64,000 nt of DNA from Bosea sp. RAC05 (GTDB lineage: Bacteria; Pseudomonadota; Alphaproteobacteria; Rhizobiales; Beijerinckiaceae). The position numbers were made by a program, and so were the translations under genes. The stretch is from positions 4,698,001-4,762,000 of the forward strand of contig NZ_CP016464.1 in assembly GCF_001713455.1 (NCBI RefSeq). Direction: 5' to 3'. Positions within the stretch are counted from its first letter, which is position 1; the number at the start of each line of letters is the position of its first letter. Shown piece after piece: positions 62,564 through 64,000 of this stretch. The notes beneath the pieces were generated by a model. The model had not been told where the DNA came from, did not search any database, and worked only from the letters and a program-made list of their open reading frames with translations.

Positions 62564-62881
62564 TCAGGCCTTGGCCCGGCTCTTGGTCGCGCGCTTGGCG
62601 GTCTCGGCGGCCTTCAGGGCCTTGGCGGCGGCCTTGGCATCGGCGGCCTCGGTCTTGATGCGCGCCTGCTCGGCGGCGACGATCGCCGCCGTCTCGGCAT
62701 CGGCGGCCTCCTTGGCCAGACGCAGCGCCCTCAGGCGGACCGTCTTCTGCAGAATCGCCTCGCGCTCGACCTGCTCGGCCTCCATGGCGCGTGAGGCCTC
62801 CTGCTTGCGGGCATCGGCCTTCTCAAAGGCGCGCTGCGCACGCAGCTTGATCTCGTCGGATGAAAGGCCTCGCGTCGCCAT
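62564..62881 (-). CDS. small Ala/Lys/Glu-rich coiled-coil protein
   Basis: A 105-residue highly charged protein (MATRGLSSDEIKLRAQRAFE to ATKSRAKA), almost all predicted helix/coiled coil. Ala, Lys and Glu dominate. I recognise no family. A defined start (GLSSDEIKLRAQRAFEKADA), a basic tail ending KRATKSRAKA, and position near other such genes and rpsU support expression. Low-complexity composition makes paralogy or function hard to judge. Confidence 0.6.
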   Translation of the reverse strand: MATRGLSSDEIKLRAQRAFEKADARKQEASRAMEAEQVEREAILQKTVRLRALRLAKEAADAETAAIVAAEQARIKTEAADAKAAAKALKAAETAKRATKSRAKA

Positions 62882-63084
62882 GGCGGCTCACTCCCGTATC
62901 GGCGGCGGGAAGCGGGTTCACGATCCGGCCGGGCGGCACGGAGCGACCCGCCCCATTGGGCGGCATGTCATGGCTGCGGGACTCGCTCGGGAATCCCGCC
63001 GGACCTGGACTGCGGAGCCTTCAGCCGCGACACGGCCGCGAGAGACCCTTCAGCATCACCGGGCGGTGCCCGGTGCGGGGGCCG

Positions 63085-63465
63085 TCAGCGGCGACCGCCC
63101 TTGCCGGCAGCGCGCATCTGGGCGTACTGCACGGCCTCGAGCAGCACCTTGCGCGGACGCTCGGCGTCGCGCTTCGCCTGTTCGGCCTTGCGGGCGGCCT
63201 CGCGGGCGATCTCGGCGATGCGCTCTTCCTCTTCGAGGCGCAGGCGCTCGATCTCGGCGAGGCGCTCCTGCTCGGCGCGTATGGCGGCCTTCTCGGCCTC
63301 GCGCTCGGCGCGGGCGGCGGCGACGGCTTCGCGTTCCGCGCGTCGCTGCTGCATGATCGGGTCATCCGGACCCGGCCTCGCCTTGAAACGCTCCAGGAGC
63401 GCTTTCTTGGCGGCCGCGGAATTGGCCTGGCGATCAGTGAAGCTGCGGTCGTTCGGGTTCTTCAA
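63085..63465 (-). CDS. DUF6481-like charged coiled-coil protein
   Basis: A 126-residue protein beginning LKNPNDRSFTDRQANSAAAK, followed by FKARPGPDDPIMQQRRAERE and a long Arg/Glu/Ala coiled coil, ending in QYAQMRAAGKGGRR. The N-terminal part resembles the DUF6481 family that is widespread in Hyphomicrobiales. TTG 63465 is the likely start (AGAAGG 6 nt upstream). It lies 84 bp past rpsU on the same strand, so they may be co-transcribed. Function unknown. Confidence 0.7.
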   Translation of the reverse strand: MKNPNDRSFTDRQANSAAAKKALLERFKARPGPDDPIMQQRRAEREAVAAARAEREAEKAAIRAEQERLAEIERLRLEEEERIAEIAREAARKAEQAKRDAERPRKVLLEAVQYAQMRAAGKGGRR

Positions 63466-63510
63466 GGCTGGCCTTCTCTCGGGTTGTGACGGGCGCATTC
63501 CGGCCCGCGA

Positions 63511-63535
63511 GGGCGCAATAATCCAAAATGCGCCC
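63511..63535 (-). terminator. stem-loop after rpsU
   Basis: GGGCGCA (63511-63517) pairs with TGCGCCC (63529-63535) across an 11-nt AT-rich loop, 14 nt past the rpsU stop. No T tract follows, so termination may be partial. Confidence 0.4.
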
Positions 63536-63549
63536 GAATGGTATCGAAA

Positions 63550-63813
63550 TCAGCGCGGCGCGGGTGCGCTTCCAGCGCGCACCGGGCGCGGCTTGGGCTT
63601 CGGCGCGGCGATCAGGCCTTCGCGCTGCATCTGCTTGCGGGCGACCTTGCGGGCGCGCCGGATCGCATCGGCCTTCTCGCGGACGCGCTTCTCGGACGGC
63701 TTCTCATAGGCCGAACGGCGCTTCATCTCGCGAAAGACGCCTTCGCGCTGCATCTTCTTCTTCAGGACGCGGAGGGCCTGATCGACATTGTTGTCGCGAA
63801 CGAGAACCTGCAT
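63550..63813 (-). CDS. rpsU: 30S ribosomal protein S21
   Basis: An 87-residue S21 ([40 protein letters not shown]), a small-subunit protein that helps initiation near the anti-Shine-Dalgarno region. The core ends at about residue 68; the last 20 residues are a Pro/Lys/Arg tail ([16 protein letters not shown]), typical of alphaproteobacterial S21. AGGAG is 6 nt from the ATG. Confidence 0.96.
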   Translation of the reverse strand: MQVLVRDNNVDQALRVLKKKMQREGVFREMKRRSAYEKPSEKRVREKADAIRRARKVARKQMQREGLIAAPKPKPRPVRAGSAPAPR

Positions 63814-63964
63814 CTGTCACTCCTGCGGTTCGAGAATGGAAAAAAGGGCCGGGCACTAGGACCGACCCTTCGTCACGCCGCTACGGCTCAGACCGGGAAA
63901 CGGGGGCGCCAGTACATCCGTGGTCGCCCTCCTGCTGTCCTGGCCGGCCGCTGCGGCGATCGTC

Positions 63965-64000
63965 TCACTCGGCGCGGAGCTGATCCGCCGACATCTTGCC
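63965..64000 (-). CDS. possible C-terminal end of a gene running off the window
   Basis: On the minus strand the last 36 bases read GKMSADQLRAE followed by TGA, a plausible protein C-terminus 151 bp upstream of rpsU. Only eleven codons are visible, so this is weak. Confidence 0.25.
   Translation of the reverse strand, partial: GKMSADQLRAE

Overview
The window is GC-rich (about two thirds G+C by eye), densely packed DNA from an alphaproteobacterial chromosome. It is most likely from the Hyphomicrobiales (Rhizobiales), and something like Bosea would fit, but the genus is inferred and not proven. The evidence is a class I lysyl-tRNA synthetase, the atpH-atpA order, TRAP and TTT transporters, a PHO-box-preceded phn locus, and GTCAT...ATGAC palindromic repeats of the kind common in this order. 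I see no transposase, prophage gene, CRISPR array, rRNA or tRNA. No gap between genes exceeds 300 bases.

Layout. 1-6.7 kb: housekeeping and miscellaneous genes (atpA end, atpH, priA, a small secreted protein, xerC, a DUF4337 membrane protein, an amidase). 6.8-15.5 kb: a GntR regulator divergent from a tightly coupled hexuronate operon (uxaC-kduI-kduD-kdgF-dctPQM-uxuB) that imports and converts glucuronate/galacturonate and unsaturated uronates. 15.6-21.4 kb: an orphan solute-binding protein, an M20 amidohydrolase, class I LysRS, a nitroreductase and a DUF808 protein. 21.5-25.7 kb: a beta-oxidation thiolase and multifunctional enzyme, divergent from an enoyl-CoA hydratase/isomerase. 25.8-28.9 kb: a TctABC tricarboxylate-type transporter behind a LacI-like palindrome. 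29-38 kb: a secreted trypsin-fold protein that appears to have lost its catalytic residues, an alpha-2-macroglobulin with an intact thioester, and penicillin-binding protein 1C. 38.3-43.3 kb: an RND efflux pair with a divergent TetR regulator and two operator copies. 43.3-55.3 kb: a C-P lyase phosphonate locus (phnCDE1E2, then phnF divergent from phnGHIJK-small ORF-phnLM-DUF1045-acetyltransferase). 55.5-59.4 kb: a soluble globin-coupled chemoreceptor, a methyltransferase, a glycosyltransferase and a SnoaL-like protein. 59.4-62.3 kb: an ECF sigma factor, anti-sigma factor and subtilase operon. 62.5-64 kb: two small charged coiled-coil proteins and rpsU.

Two patterns run across the window. First, all three operons that encode a periplasmic binding protein followed by membrane permeases (TRAP, phosphonate, TTT) have a strong hairpin 13-18 nt after the binding-protein stop codon, which suggests a shared way of making more binding protein than permease. 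Second, a family of palindromic repeats bounded by GTCAT and ATGAC sits in intergenic gaps, mostly between convergent genes. A different 155-bp palindrome lies at the start of pbpC and appears to supply its ribosome-binding site, start codon and N-terminus.
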